A stretch of 34,652 bases of DNA from Hyphomicrobiales bacterium (GCA_024222895.1 JAAEOR010000057.1:1-34652), one strand, 5' to 3'; shown: positions 8,311 through 17,218, numbered from the stretch's first letter. The notes: a model not told the origin generated them from the sequence alone. Program-made: numbers and translations.

Positions 8311-8350
8311 AAAATGTATGCATGCCCTGGAAAATGTGTGCACGCCCTGG
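8311..8350. repeat. 20-base tandem duplication
   Basis: Two adjacent 20-base units, AAAATGTATGCATGCCCTGG and AAAATGTGTGCACGCCCTGG, differ at two positions, and each contains a short palindrome (TGCATG(C) and GTGCAC). There are only two copies, with no gene inside. Confidence 0.75.
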
Positions 8351-8515
8351 CTCGGGGAGAGGGACGTGCTTCCGGCACCGTGGCGCCGGCCACTTCCCGG
8401 AGCGGGAAATCCAAACAGTCAAAACCTCCGTGCAACTGAACTAGCGGTTTGACCGGCGGAGCCCTGCGTCACGTCAATCTGATTGACCGCAAACGCGCGC
8501 TATCACAAGGCTGGG

Positions 8516-9952
8516 TCATGCCACCGATTTCTGCGCGGCTGGCGCCAACGCGGCCATCAGCTCGGATGTGTCGCGTGCCTGCTCCAGCCCGAACACCGCG
8601 TCATGCAGGCGGATTGCACCGTCTGCACCGAGCACCTGAGACGTGCATTCATGATACTTCTCCAAGATGTCGTCCTCGTCGAACAACATCTTTTCGCCGT
8701 GGATCTCGGTGCGCAGCACATCGCCGTTTTGTGTGGTGATCGCGACCTTGTTGAACTGAAGTCTCGTCTTATAGAAGTAGTCGTTACAGTCGTCGTCGAA
8801 GTTCACAAAGGTCCTTTTGGCGACGTCCAAGGCGGTCTCCCTTGCGCCCGTGTACCAAACCGGCCCACGCAGATAACCCGAAACCCCGGCGCCGACCTGG
8901 TAGGGGATGCTGAACTGCATGTCCTGCACGGATTCAGGGCGCTGATCGTCCTCGCCGATTCCCGACCGACGGTTGGTCGTCACATCGATGCGTGCGATAT
9001 CGCTGAGATTAAGGCTGTTCTCCTTGATGAGCTGGCGGGCGCCGGCGATGGCGCTGTGCGTGATGGAGCACCCCGGAAACCGCTTGGTCTGAAGCTCCGC
9101 ATGGTAGCCCGACGTGTCACGGTCCTCGCCCAGCAGTGTGAAGTCCTCGCCGAGGCCGCGGGTCACCGCTTCTTCATGGTAGATGTCGTAGCCCATCATC
9201 CGACCAAAGCTGCGCTCGCCATCGAGAATGTTGTTCTCTTGAAGCATTTCGAGTCCCATCAATGCGGATTGCGCGGCAAAGACCCCAGCATGCGCCATCC
9301 AGCCCCAACCCTGCTTGATGTCTTTTCGCGGCGTCAAACCGACATCAAACAAGAACTTGTAGCCGGCCGGAACGGGCGCGTGGACGCCTGCCATCCCCAG
9401 CGTCGACAGGGTCTGATCCTTGTCCAGCTTAAGACCGCGTGCAGCCGCCGCGGCCGCACCCATGACGCTGGTTGAAAACCCGATAATATGCGGCTCCATT
9501 TCCATCGTGATGTCGATGGCTCCTAAAACCCGGCCGGAGCACTCGTAGCCAGCAACGATCGCGGCAAGCAGATCCTTCCCGCTACCGCCGCGAAACTCGA
9601 TTGCGGCGAGTGCCGACGGGACGACGATGCCTCCCATAAGGGAGTGCACCAGAAGGCTTTTGTTCGTCGCGTGATCTGGATAGTCCAGTGCGTGTGCAAG
9701 GTACGCATTGCCGAATGCCGCCATGGAAAGGCACACCTTGCCGTCGCCAATCAGGGTCGCCTCAGGGACGCCCCCGCCAACGGCTTTCGACAGAGCGATG
9801 AACTTGTCGCTGTAACTTGGAATGCCCAGCCCGCCGACCGTCACGCCAAGGATGTCCAGCACCGCCAGCAGAGCCCGCCGCCGCACTTTCTCCGGCAGAT
9901 CGTCAAACTCGATCCCAGTCAGGTAGTCTGCCAGGGTCTTTGTCGTGCCCAT
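8516..9952 (-). CDS. MmgE/PrpD family protein
   Basis: A 478-residue member of the MmgE/PrpD family, whose characterised members include 2-methylcitrate dehydratase, cis-aconitate decarboxylase and iminodisuccinate epimerase. Typical features are the N-terminal helical domain beginning LADYLTGIEFDDLPEKVRRRA, LDILGVTVGG, the AYLAHALDYPDHA segment (equivalent to the family's HALDFDD active-site region), VHSLMGGIVVPSALA, the AGYECSGRVLGAI helix, and KRFPGCSITHSAI in the C-terminal part. The ATG at 9952 was chosen over an upstream one at 9991 because GGAG stands seven bases ahead of it. The gene stands alone, downstream of the flavin oxidoreductase with a 360-base gap. The substrate cannot be inferred. 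Prp pathway genes are absent, so methylcitrate dehydratase is unlikely. Confidence 0.88.
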   Translation of the reverse strand: MGTTKTLADYLTGIEFDDLPEKVRRRALLAVLDILGVTVGGLGIPSYSDKFIALSKAVGGGVPEATLIGDGKVCLSMAAFGNAYLAHALDYPDHATNKSLLVHSLMGGIVVPSALAAIEFRGGSGKDLLAAIVAGYECSGRVLGAIDITMEMEPHIIGFSTSVMGAAAAAARGLKLDKDQTLSTLGMAGVHAPVPAGYKFLFDVGLTPRKDIKQGWGWMAHAGVFAAQSALMGLEMLQENNILDGERSFGRMMGYDIYHEEAVTRGLGEDFTLLGEDRDTSGYHAELQTKRFPGCSITHSAIAGARQLIKENSLNLSDIARIDVTTNRRSGIGEDDQRPESVQDMQFSIPYQVGAGVSGYLRGPVWYTGARETALDVAKRTFVNFDDDCNDYFYKTRLQFNKVAITTQNGDVLRTEIHGEKMLFDEDDILEKYHECTSQVLGADGAIRLHDAVFGLEQARDTSELMAALAPAAQKSVA

Positions 9953-10312
9953 ACAGTTGCTCCAGCCGCGATTGTGCGACAACAAGCCCACTACCCTGGG
10001 TCACGCCTCAGCGATCCGCTCCTCGCCGCTAGTCAACAAGGCTTTGCGCCAACAAATCGGGCAAACGGGAGCGTCAACCAGCACAGTGTAGACTGCAATA
10101 TTTGTAATATGGTACCAGCTTGAACCTTGTTTGCAAGACTAAGCTGCCGCTAGCACACCGAGTTGTCTGGGTTAGGTAGCACACGAGTTGTCCGGTTTGT
10201 TTGTCGCGCGAGGAGGCGCGGCGATGAACCGGTCAAACGAGTCAATATTAGGGACCCTTTGGTATAACCCAGAGGCGGCATCAACGGGCCGGCGAACACC
10301 GATTTCCGCGGC
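9953..10312. promoter_or_regulatory. Intergenic region with palindromes and a direct repeat
   Basis: No gene is evident here. The part nearest the MmgE/PrpD gene holds two adjacent palindromes, ATATT-TGT-AATAT at 10099-10111 and TGGTACCA at 10111-10118, which could be an operator; TGGT/ACCA half-sites are known for FadR-type GntR regulators, but none is encoded here. Farther on, TAGCACACCGAGTTGTC (from 10151) and TAGCACACGAGTTGTC (from 10177) form an imperfect direct repeat 26 bases apart. These might be promoter-proximal binding sites or the end of an unrecognised mobile element. Confidence 0.4.
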
Positions 10313-12268
10313 TCAGGCCAGGAGATCCCTAGCCACGAGATGGCCCTCCAGGATCGCCGCTTCCACGTCGCGCGGAGCGTACGCGTCGCCGATCGTTCGC
10401 ACCGCGATACCTGCCTCGGCGACAACGGATGCGATCCGCTCGTCCGGGCGGCCTGGCGCCACGACAACGACGGAATCCATGCCGTCGATCCGCCGCTGTC
10501 GCCCGACGAGCGGATCGCGAAGGATGACATCTGTCGCCGTGATCTTAACGACCTCTGATAGCGGCGCGAACACGATGCCACGGTCCAAGGCCTCTCGATA
10601 GAAATGGGTCTGGTTCTGGATCACCATGCGGTGACCGACCTGAAAAGACGGCGTTGCGATAGTGACCGACGCGCCCTGATCCGCGAAGTACATCGCTGCC
10701 GCGATGGCTGGCTGCCGGTCCAGATAGTCAAGGATGAGTATCTGCTTGCCGAGCCTGTCCGGCGCCAGCAAAGCCGCGTCAAGCCAATGGACGTGAACCT
10801 GTTCGATTCCCTCAATCTCCGGCATCGCCGGTACAGCGCCGGTAGCAACGAGAACAGCGTCAGGCCGTCTTTCGACAACGGTTGCCGCATTGGCCTCGCA
10901 GTCCAGCTCGATCCGTACGTTCAGGTGCTCAAGCTCGCCAGCCTTGTGGTCGATGAGCCGCAGCCATCGCTGGCGGCCGGGCGGGATCGCCGCCAACCGC
11001 ACGCGTCCGCCGAGCTTGTCGGATCGCTCCATCAGCGTCACCTGGTGGCCGTGCGCGGCCGCCACGCGCGCTGCCTCTAAACCAGCGGGCCCACCTCCGA
11101 CCACTAGCACTGTGTGCGGTTTCTTCACCGCCGCCGGAGCGACAAGTTCGCTTTCTCGGCCGGTCTCCGGGTTGCCCACGCACGAAATATGTCGACCGCT
11201 AAACAGACGACCAAAGCACGCCTGTTGGCATCCCACGCAGGGGGTGATCTCCGCAATGCGATCCTCGCGCGCCTTGAGCGGCAAGTCAGGATCGGCGATC
11301 AGCGCTCTACACATGCCGGCTAGATCAGCATCACCTCTGGCGATCACAGCCTCTGCGACCTCCGCCGTGGCGATGCCCGTGCCGTGGATGATCGGCACGC
11401 CGACAACCTCGCGCAACCGCCTGCTGACAGCCGCGAAGGGAGCAGACGCACCCCCCATGGGGGGCTCATGCAGCATGTTGGAGACCACGTAGCCGTCATT
11501 GCCAGCGCTCACGTCGACGTAATCAAGTCGCCCGGCCGCCACGAGGCGCGGAACGACCTCAGCCATGTCGTCGACGCTGAGGCCACCCTGAACGAGTTCG
11601 TCGCCAGAGCAGCGGATCCCGACAGGGATACCGTCGCCGACGGACGCGCGCACAGCCGCCACGACTTCGGCTGGAAAGCGGACGCGGTTCTCCAAAGAGC
11701 CGCCATAGCGGTCCACGCGGCGGTTCGTCAGGGGTGACAGGAACTGGTTCAGCAGCAGCCCGTGGCCGCAATGCACCTCAATACCGTCAAGTCCGGCCAA
11801 CATACAGCGCGCTGCTGCGGCCGCGAAGGCTTCGACGACCTCGGCGATCTCCCCTTCGCTCATGGGATGCGCAACCTCACCATATCGCTGATTGTGGATC
11901 GGTGAGGCCGACCATGAGACATGCGGCGACACGGCAGTTGCGACACCCATATGTGAGAGATACCCGAAGACCCGGCTGCCCTCGTGCCGGTGAATCGCCT
12001 CAGCGACCGCCGCCAGTTCCGGTTCGATGCTGCTGTCGTAATTGCACAACAGATTGGTGATGCCCGGAGACGACGGATGTACCTGCTGCGAACCGAGCAT
12101 GATGAGCCCGACGCCGCCTGCGGCCCGCCGCTCGTAATAGCCGATCATACGTTCGTCCGGCTTGAAGTCTCGGCCCATTCCGGTCCCGTGGCCGGTCAGG
12201 ACAATCCGGTTCGGGATTTGGAGCGAGCCAAGACGGACAGGTCGAAACAGGTTTGGAAATGCGCTCAA
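10313..12268 (-). CDS. FAD/FMN oxidoreductase with 4Fe-4S cluster (2,4-dienoyl-CoA reductase / trimethylamine dehydrogenase type)
   Basis: A 651-residue three-cofactor oxidoreductase. Residues 1-340 are the old-yellow-enzyme FMN barrel (LFRPVRLGSLQIPNRIVLTGHGTG, HCGHGLLLNQFLSP, RYGGSLENRVRF). Then come the 4Fe-4S ligands C344, C347, C351 and C363, with the C-x2-C-x3-C-x11-C spacing of dienoyl-CoA reductase, and a C-terminal FAD/NAD domain with VVGGGPAGLEAAR (389-401). Known relatives reduce dienoyl-CoA or demethylate amines and betaines. In the barrel the usual His pair reads HCGHG. It lies 120 bases downstream of, and in the same direction as, an amino-acid ABC transporter, which favours an amine, betaine or imino-acid substrate over fatty acids. 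The substrate itself is not decided by the sequence. Confidence 0.9.
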   Translation of the reverse strand: MSAFPNLFRPVRLGSLQIPNRIVLTGHGTGMGRDFKPDERMIGYYERRAAGGVGLIMLGSQQVHPSSPGITNLLCNYDSSIEPELAAVAEAIHRHEGSRVFGYLSHMGVATAVSPHVSWSASPIHNQRYGEVAHPMSEGEIAEVVEAFAAAAARCMLAGLDGIEVHCGHGLLLNQFLSPLTNRRVDRYGGSLENRVRFPAEVVAAVRASVGDGIPVGIRCSGDELVQGGLSVDDMAEVVPRLVAAGRLDYVDVSAGNDGYVVSNMLHEPPMGGASAPFAAVSRRLREVVGVPIIHGTGIATAEVAEAVIARGDADLAGMCRALIADPDLPLKAREDRIAEITPCVGCQQACFGRLFSGRHISCVGNPETGRESELVAPAAVKKPHTVLVVGGGPAGLEAARVAAAHGHQVTLMERSDKLGGRVRLAAIPPGRQRWLRLIDHKAGELEHLNVRIELDCEANAATVVERRPDAVLVATGAVPAMPEIEGIEQVHVHWLDAALLAPDRLGKQILILDYLDRQPAIAAAMYFADQGASVTIATPSFQVGHRMVIQNQTHFYREALDRGIVFAPLSEVVKITATDVILRDPLVGRQRRIDGMDSVVVVAPGRPDERIASVVAEAGIAVRTIGDAYAPRDVEAAILEGHLVARDLLA

Positions 12269-12388
12269 ACCGAAGCCATCCTCTCCGGCCGTGATCCTGC
12301 GCGGTGCGGCGCGCGAGCCTGACAGAACGTCGCACAGCGGCGCAGATTACTGCAATCCGGCGACGCAACTGAGGGCAGCGCAGGCACG

Positions 12389-13216
12389 TCAACCGTCCGT
12401 CCGCAATATCCGCTGCAAGAAAGCCCGCGTGCGCGCCTCCCGTGGCGCCCGCAACAGCTCCGATGGCGGTCCCTGCTCGACCACGCGGCCACCATCTACA
12501 AACACCACCAAGTCGGCGACATCCCTGGCGAAGGCCATCTCGTGGGTGACGACCAGCATGGTCATGCCGTCGCGCGCCAGCGACTTCATCACGCCAAGCA
12601 CCTCCTCGACGAGCTCGGGGTCGAGGGCTGACGTTACCTCGTCCATCAGCATGACTTTGGGACGCATCGCCAAGGCGCGGGCAATGGCCACCCGCTGTTG
12701 CTGGCCACCCGACAGCCGTCGGGGGTATTCGTCGAACTTGTCATCAAGCCCGACCCGGTCGAGGAGCTCCTTGGCAAGGTCGATAGCCTCGCGTCGGCCG
12801 AGACCGCGCACCGCCATCGGTGCCTCGATCACATTCTGTAGGGCCGTGAAATGCGGGAAGAGGTTGAAGTTTTGGAAGACCATTCCGATCTCGGCCCGGC
12901 TTCGCCGCAACTCCGACGCGCGTGCCGGTCGCAAGCGGCTGCCCGTCTCAACGACGCCAACCCGTCGCCCGTCGACCCAAATCTCGCCAGCCGTAGGTGG
13001 CTCCAGAAAGTTGATGCACTTCAGAATGGTTGACTTCCCGGAGCCAGACACCCCAATTATCGCAACGACTTCGCCGGCATTGACGTTCAGCGAAACGTCT
13101 TCGACCGCAACGAGACTTCCGAACTGTTTTCTGAGGTTGCGCACCGCGACCATCGGGCCAGAACCGGATGCACCCTCCGATGGCGGCGCATTGGTATGAT
13201 CAGCATCGCTCTTCAT
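12389..13216 (-). CDS. Polar amino acid ABC transporter ATP-binding protein (GlnQ type)
   Basis: A 275-residue ATPase subunit of an amino-acid importer at the inner face of the membrane. Walker [10 protein letters not shown] is at 55-63, the Q loop [17 protein letters not shown] around Q115, signature LSGGQQQR at 168-175, Walker [14 protein letters not shown] at 188-200, and the switch histidine in VVTHEM. The Q-loop sequence FNLFPH is characteristic of the GlnQ/HisP group. An extra 22 or so residues rich in Ser, Gly and Pro precede the domain; a shorter start at PMVAVRNL (ATG at residue 22) is possible. Its start overlaps the end of the permease gene by four bases, which indicates coupled translation. 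Confidence 0.94.
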   Translation of the reverse strand: MKSDADHTNAPPSEGASGSGPMVAVRNLRKQFGSLVAVEDVSLNVNAGEVVAIIGVSGSGKSTILKCINFLEPPTAGEIWVDGRRVGVVETGSRLRPARASELRRSRAEIGMVFQNFNLFPHFTALQNVIEAPMAVRGLGRREAIDLAKELLDRVGLDDKFDEYPRRLSGGQQQRVAIARALAMRPKVMLMDEVTSALDPELVEEVLGVMKSLARDGMTMLVVTHEMAFARDVADLVVFVDGGRVVEQGPPSELLRAPREARTRAFLQRILRTDG

Positions 13217-13899
13217 TGCACGGCACCGGCTGGCCCGCCGGCCACGCGTCCGTATCGCAGGGCAATGTGGCGCTCGGCGACGGATTGCAGAGCTGCCAGC
13301 GATGCGTTGATCACCAGGTAAAGAACGGCGGCCACAGCGAGGAACTCATACGGCCGATAGGTGATCGATATCGCCCGCACCGCCTCGGCAGTCAAATCGT
13401 TGACCGCGACCAAGGACGCAAGCGCCGTGCCCTTCACGATGATAATGGCGCGCGTGATGTAAGGAGGAAGTGCAATGGGGATAGCCTGAGGCAGGTAGAT
13501 ACGCCTGAGCGCACGCCAGTAAGGAATGCCTAGTGCCGTCGCTGCGTGCCGTTGTCCTGGATCGACCGCGGCAAGCCCGGCGCGAATATCCTCGGCAAGG
13601 TAGGCCGAGCTTGCAATCACGAGCCCAACCGTGGCGGCCTGAAACGCCGATAGCGACATTCCGAATTGCGGAAGCGCGTAGAAGGCAAAATAAAGCACGA
13701 TCAGCACCGGCAAGGCCCGGGCGACGTTTACATAGGCGGCCGCTGGCCACCGCAGGACGGCAAGCTCCGACTGCCGCGCCAACGCAAGGAGAAAGGCGAT
13801 CGGCGTCGATACCGATAGCACAACAAAAGACAGCAGTACCGTGATCAGGAAGCCGCTCCAGATCGAAGGCCAGTATTCTGCTAAGAGGTCAGTTCGCAT
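13213..13899 (-). CDS. Amino acid ABC transporter permease (HisM/GlnP type)
   Basis: A 228-residue inner-membrane permease with about five membrane segments. It begins [21 protein letters not shown]. The EAA loop that docks on the ATPase reads [23 protein letters not shown], followed by [16 protein letters not shown] and [18 protein letters not shown]. These are family hallmarks. A longer open frame extends upstream to 14226, but that part lies inside the neighbouring permease gene and is not permease-like. The ATG at 13899 is eight bases after the upstream permease stop. The downstream end overlaps the ATPase start by four bases. Confidence 0.92.
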   Translation of the reverse strand: MRTDLLAEYWPSIWSGFLITVLLSFVVLSVSTPIAFLLALARQSELAVLRWPAAAYVNVARALPVLIVLYFAFYALPQFGMSLSAFQAATVGLVIASSAYLAEDIRAGLAAVDPGQRHAATALGIPYWRALRRIYLPQAIPIALPPYITRAIIIVKGTALASLVAVNDLTAEAVRAISITYRPYEFLAVAAVLYLVINASLAALQSVAERHIALRYGRVAGGPAGAVQ

Positions 13900-13907
13900 A
13901 GCCCTGC

Positions 13908-14588
13908 TCAGTAGCGAGTCGAGATTCCTGTCCGCGCGGCCCAGCGTTCGCCTACATGCTGAAGCGTAAGCAAGATGCCATCCAAAACGGCGTAGATGAT
14001 CGCCGCGACAATGAGAACCTCGAACGGACGAAAGGTGACAACAAAGACCTGCCTGGCGGCCGATGTGAGTTCCGGCACGGCCACGGCAGTCGCCAGGGCC
14101 GTTCCCTTGAGCACCTCGGTCGCATGTGAGATGTAAGGCGGCAGGACGGCCGGAAGCATTTGCGGAAGGATGATCCGAACGACGGTTCGCGAGCGCTTCA
14201 GTCCCAGCGCTTCCGCCGCACGCCATTGATCAAGGGGAACGCTCTGCAGGCCGCCGCGAAACACTTCGCCAAAGTAGAAGGCCATGTAGCATGTCATAGC
14301 CAAGACGGCGGAAGGAAACGGATCGAGAGCGATGCCAACAGGCGGCAAGCCAAAGAACACAATAAACAGGACAAGCAATGGAGGGATCCCGCGCAGCACC
14401 GCGCTAAGGACCGCCAGCGGTAGGCGCACGGCCGGGTTCGCCGAGTCCCTGCCGAACGCCACCAGAACCGCCAGCGGCGTCGCACAGATGAGGACCGCCA
14501 GTGTCAGCTGGACCGTGACCAGACTTCCTCGCAGCAGCGCCGGCCATACGACTGCGATGATCCCGAAGTCGAGATTCATGGCCGGCAT
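13908..14588 (-). CDS. Amino acid ABC transporter permease (HisQ/GlnP type)
   Basis: A 226-residue inner-membrane permease, the heterodimer partner of the next gene. It has hydrophobic segments at about 12-37, 54-78, 86-106 and 186-208, and the ATPase-docking EAA loop EVFRGGLQSVPLDQWRAAEALGL, then RIILPQMLPAVLPPYI and LKGTALATAVAVPELT. ATG at 14588 or at 14579 (residue 4) could be the start. It lies 13 bases after the binding-protein gene, in the usual order binding protein, permease, permease, ATPase. Confidence 0.92.
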   Translation of the reverse strand: MPAMNLDFGIIAVVWPALLRGSLVTVQLTLAVLICATPLAVLVAFGRDSANPAVRLPLAVLSAVLRGIPPLLVLFIVFFGLPPVGIALDPFPSAVLAMTCYMAFYFGEVFRGGLQSVPLDQWRAAEALGLKRSRTVVRIILPQMLPAVLPPYISHATEVLKGTALATAVAVPELTSAARQVFVVTFRPFEVLIVAAIIYAVLDGILLTLQHVGERWAARTGISTRY

Positions 14589-14601
14589 TGCGTGTTGGTT
14601 C

Positions 14602-15492
14602 TCAGTAGCCGATGCTGTCCAGCAGCTCGACTTCGGCTGTTGAGGTCGAATACTTGCCGATCAGCTCCCGTAGCGTGCCGTCGGCGCGATAGTTGCCAAG
14701 AAGCACATTCACGGCCACCAGCAGGTCCGCTTGTTGCGGATTGACGCAAAGCCCCTGAGCGAAGACCTGCAAAGGCGGTCCGACAAGCTCAAGCTGGTCT
14801 GCAATCGGTGACTTGTCGAGCACGTCAAGCGCGTTGGCAAGATTCAGCGCGATCGCTGCCACCTGACCGTTCTGCAAACCCAGCAAGGACTCGCTCATGC
14901 CTGGATATTCCACCGGGTCGATACCCGCCAGCGTTTCCTTTGCGGTTTCGAAGTAGATCTCACCGCGAACACCACCGATCTTTTTGCCCGACATGGCCTC
15001 CCAACTTGACGCGCCCGCGTCTTTTCTGGCGAGCGCGACGGTCGCGTTAACCGCTGTCGGCGAGGTCATCAGGAAATCGGACGAGCCAAGGCGTTGAGCC
15101 GACCACGAAGCGCCGTCGCAGGCGAGATCGAAACGGTTGGCGGTTAGGCCCGGCAAGATGCCCGGCCAGTCGAGCTTCACGAATTCGATTTCGAGTCCCA
15201 GGTCCTCGGCAAGCTTCTCGAACAGCTCGACGTAGCTGCCGGTCAGTTCGCCGCTGGCCGGATCGATGAACGTGCGCGGCGGCGCCTGCCCCGTGGTTCC
15301 AACCGTCAGCTTCCCCGGCGTAACGAGATTGTTGAGCGGCCACGGCTTCGGATATGATTCAAACGGCTGCGGCTCGCCAAGCGCCTCGGCGAACGCTGCA
15401 AGGCCGTCCGCCGTCGTGTCCTGAGCGTAGGCGGCCGGAATGGCCAGCACCGTGACGAGCGCTACGGCGACAACTGTCTTATCCAGCAACAT
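14602..15492 (-). CDS. Periplasmic amino-acid-type substrate-binding protein of the ABC transporter
   Basis: A 296-residue type-2 periplasmic binding protein of family 3. The signal peptide (residues 1-23) has a hydrophobic core AVALVTVLAIPA and a likely cleavage after AYA before QD. The mature part contains GKLTVGTTGQAPPRTF, GELTGSYVELFEKLAEDLGLEIEFV, and DWPGILPGLTANRFDL, which is the usual WDgLiPaLqsgrfDm motif in this family, followed by VALARKDAG. The ATG at 15492 is chosen because AGGAGAGGAA lies just before it and overlaps an upstream in-frame ATG at 15510. It is the first gene of the transporter unit. The ligand is unknown; the neighbouring enzymes suggest an amino acid, imino acid or betaine. 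Confidence 0.92.
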   Translation of the reverse strand: MLLDKTVVAVALVTVLAIPAAYAQDTTADGLAAFAEALGEPQPFESYPKPWPLNNLVTPGKLTVGTTGQAPPRTFIDPASGELTGSYVELFEKLAEDLGLEIEFVKLDWPGILPGLTANRFDLACDGASWSAQRLGSSDFLMTSPTAVNATVALARKDAGASSWEAMSGKKIGGVRGEIYFETAKETLAGIDPVEYPGMSESLLGLQNGQVAAIALNLANALDVLDKSPIADQLELVGPPLQVFAQGLCVNPQQADLLVAVNVLLGNYRADGTLRELIGKYSTSTAEVELLDSIGY

Positions 15493-15906
15493 TGCGTTTC
15501 CTCTCCTCATTACTTGAGCATCGGCGCAATATGGGCGGACTTATCAGCGAGTACGGATTACGCTTTGCTCCTGCGAAGCAAATGCCAAGCTGTGGGCTCG
15601 TCTGCCGTCAGCGCCCGTGAGCTTATTTCGCGGTCCCTGCCTTCCAAGCCGACCGATTGAGCCAACTGACAGGGCCGACCGCCGGACTGCGTGCATGTCG
15701 ACCGCGGATAGCCGCCTGACCGTCCTTTCACATGTATCCACGTCACATGTAATCACGCTGGCGGTCCGACGAAGACCATAGCACCCCTGAGCGGCGCTCG
15801 CCAATCACAAATGTATCTCCTAATATTTCACAGAGATTGCAGGAGGGGTGGGAGGCGAGCCCACGATGCGAGGCCGACGCCAAACTCACGCAGCGGAGGG
15901 GGTCAC
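15493..15906. promoter_or_regulatory. Divergent promoter region, transporter / cyclodeaminase-like gene
   Basis: These 414 bases separate the minus-strand transporter unit from the plus-strand cyclodeaminase-family gene and contain no credible gene. TCACATGTA occurs at 15728-15736 and again at 15743-15751, 15 bases apart, each containing the palindrome ACATGT; a looser copy (TCACAAATGTA) begins near 15805. This spacing of about 1.5 helix turns could be an operator. No regulator gene is present nearby. Confidence 0.45.
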
Positions 15907-16923
15907 ATGGCGAAGTGGTACGCCGAGCAGGACGTCGCTGCTCTCTTGGATCCGGCGAAACTGATCACGCGCATTGAAGACGGCTTCAGGGAACTGGCCG
16001 TCGGCAAACTCGTCGATCCGCAGCCGATGCGGATCGACTCCGACGAGCACGCCGCGAACTACACGAGCTTTCCCGTCTATTGGCCGCGACTGGGCCTGGC
16101 TTCAGTCAAAGTCCTTTCCGGTGTGCTTGGAAATCCAGCACACGGACGTCCGATGATTGATGCGGTCATCGTCGTCGTGGATGCGACGACGGGGGTTATT
16201 CAAGCGATAATGGGTGGCCGCCACATCACGGCGCTGAGGACGGCCGCAACGTCCGCTCTTGCGGTGAAATACCTGGCACCCGGCAAGGGTGGCACGCTCA
16301 CGGTAATCGGAACCGGCGCCCAGGGGATCGCGCACGCGGAAACGCTTCCCCTGTCGCGGTCGTTCGCGGAAATTCTCTTCGGGTCGCCGAGCGGCGACAG
16401 CGCCCGCGCCGCCGATATCGCCCGGTCAATCCGATTGCGCACCGACCTTCCCGTGTCAGCTGCTGATGCCGGAGATGCGGTCGGCCGCGGCGATGTCGTG
16501 GTGTTGGCGACGGCCGCAACCACTCCAGTCGTGGCACTCGGTGACGTCAAATCCGACGCGCTGCTGGTATCTGTCGGATCCTTCCATCCGGACGAAACGG
16601 AGATCGATCCGGCGCTGGCCGAAGCGGCCGGGATGACGATTGCCGATAACGCTGATCGCCTCCGCACCGCATGGCAATCGACAGACATGCGCTTCGCCGC
16701 GCGTGCGACGGACCTTGCGGCGCTCGTAACAGGGTCCGTGTCGCCGCAGACGTCGGGGCTGCGCGTCTTCCTATCCGACGGGCGCGCGTTTGAGGATCTG
16801 GCCGCTGCTGCTGTCGTTTTGGAGACGGCGGCGGAGACGGGATTCGAGGCTTTGTCGCTTCCGGGGACGTTGCCTGAGTTTGACTTCGATCACTCCGTTT
16901 GTTCCCGAGTGACCGGTGGATAG
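15907..16923 (+). CDS. Ornithine cyclodeaminase / mu-crystallin family protein
   Basis: A 338-residue NAD(P)-binding enzyme of the ornithine cyclodeaminase/mu-crystallin family. Members include true ornithine cyclodeaminases, ketimine reductases, alanine dehydrogenases and iminosuccinate reductases. K68 in LASVKVLSG and R111 in GRHITALRTAATSALA are the substrate-binding lysine and arginine, and VIGTGAQGIAHAE (133-145) is the dinucleotide site. The frame is open from 15811, but the ATG at 15907 follows GGAGGGGG and gives the family's standard length. It is divergent from an amino-acid transporter, which agrees with imine or amino-acid metabolism. Residues needed to separate cyclodeaminase from reductase activity were not resolved, so ornithine as the substrate should not be assumed. 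Confidence 0.88.
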   Translation: MAKWYAEQDVAALLDPAKLITRIEDGFRELAVGKLVDPQPMRIDSDEHAANYTSFPVYWPRLGLASVKVLSGVLGNPAHGRPMIDAVIVVVDATTGVIQAIMGGRHITALRTAATSALAVKYLAPGKGGTLTVIGTGAQGIAHAETLPLSRSFAEILFGSPSGDSARAADIARSIRLRTDLPVSAADAGDAVGRGDVVVLATAATTPVVALGDVKSDALLVSVGSFHPDETEIDPALAEAAGMTIADNADRLRTAWQSTDMRFAARATDLAALVTGSVSPQTSGLRVFLSDGRAFEDLAAAAVVLETAAETGFEALSLPGTLPEFDFDHSVCSRVTGG

Positions 16924-16963
16924 AGAGCGCCGGCTGCTGATGTCGCCGCCCCCGGCTCTGCGG

Positions 16964-17213
16964 CTCGTTCATCGTCCTCAGCCAGAACTTGGCGCCCTCC
17001 GTCTTTCCTATCCAGATGCCCGGAATCCCTTTGCTGCCGTCCGCCAGGATGGCAAGCGCGATGTAGACGGCCTTATTCCGGACGAAGCCCTCGTCCCTGA
17101 TCTTCACCGGTATGGCACCGAAGAAGACCAGCGGGTAGCAGGCCTCCAGGCGGACGGCTTTGCCATTCGGCGACCTCAGAAAGCACGGCATCGGTGACCG
17201 CCGAGATCAGGTC
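16964..17213 (-). pseudogene. IS256-family transposase remnant
   Basis: Read on the minus strand, codons from 17213 give DLISAVTDAVLSEVAEWQSRP. After a frame change this continues as EACYPLVFFGAIPVKIRDEG, then VRNKAVYIALAILADG and IPGIWIGKTEGAKFWLRTMNE. These are the central conserved blocks of IS256/mutator transposases, including the first catalytic Asp region (VYPxVFxDA), although that Asp is replaced by Gly in VFFGA. Only about 80 of roughly 400 residues remain, with at least one frameshift near 17150. The fragment lies immediately beside an IS110 remnant on the other strand. Confidence 0.85.
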
Positions 17214-17218
17214 GTGAA

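Larger units (their letters stand above)
7864..8515. other. Gene-free stretch rich in hairpins and repeats
   Basis: No convincing gene lies in these 650 bases; the open frames have no recognisable domains and are interrupted by repeat structures. The stretch holds a nested palindromic element (8158-8229), a 20-base tandem duplication (8311-8350), a TTCCCG-GAG-CGGGAA hairpin near 8394, and a GTCAAT-CTG-ATTGAC palindrome at 8473-8487. It separates the plus-strand cob/protease unit from the minus-strand MmgE/PrpD gene, so it must contain both transcription ends. Confidence 0.6.

Noticed and set aside
8483-9475. Long plus-strand open frame of 330 codons
   Set aside because: It is the antisense shadow of the MmgE/PrpD gene, which has clear family motifs on the minus strand.
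13900-14226. Upstream extension of the second permease reading frame
   Set aside because: The extra 109 residues are Arg/Gly/Cys-rich and lie inside the preceding permease gene; the real N terminus starts at 13899.
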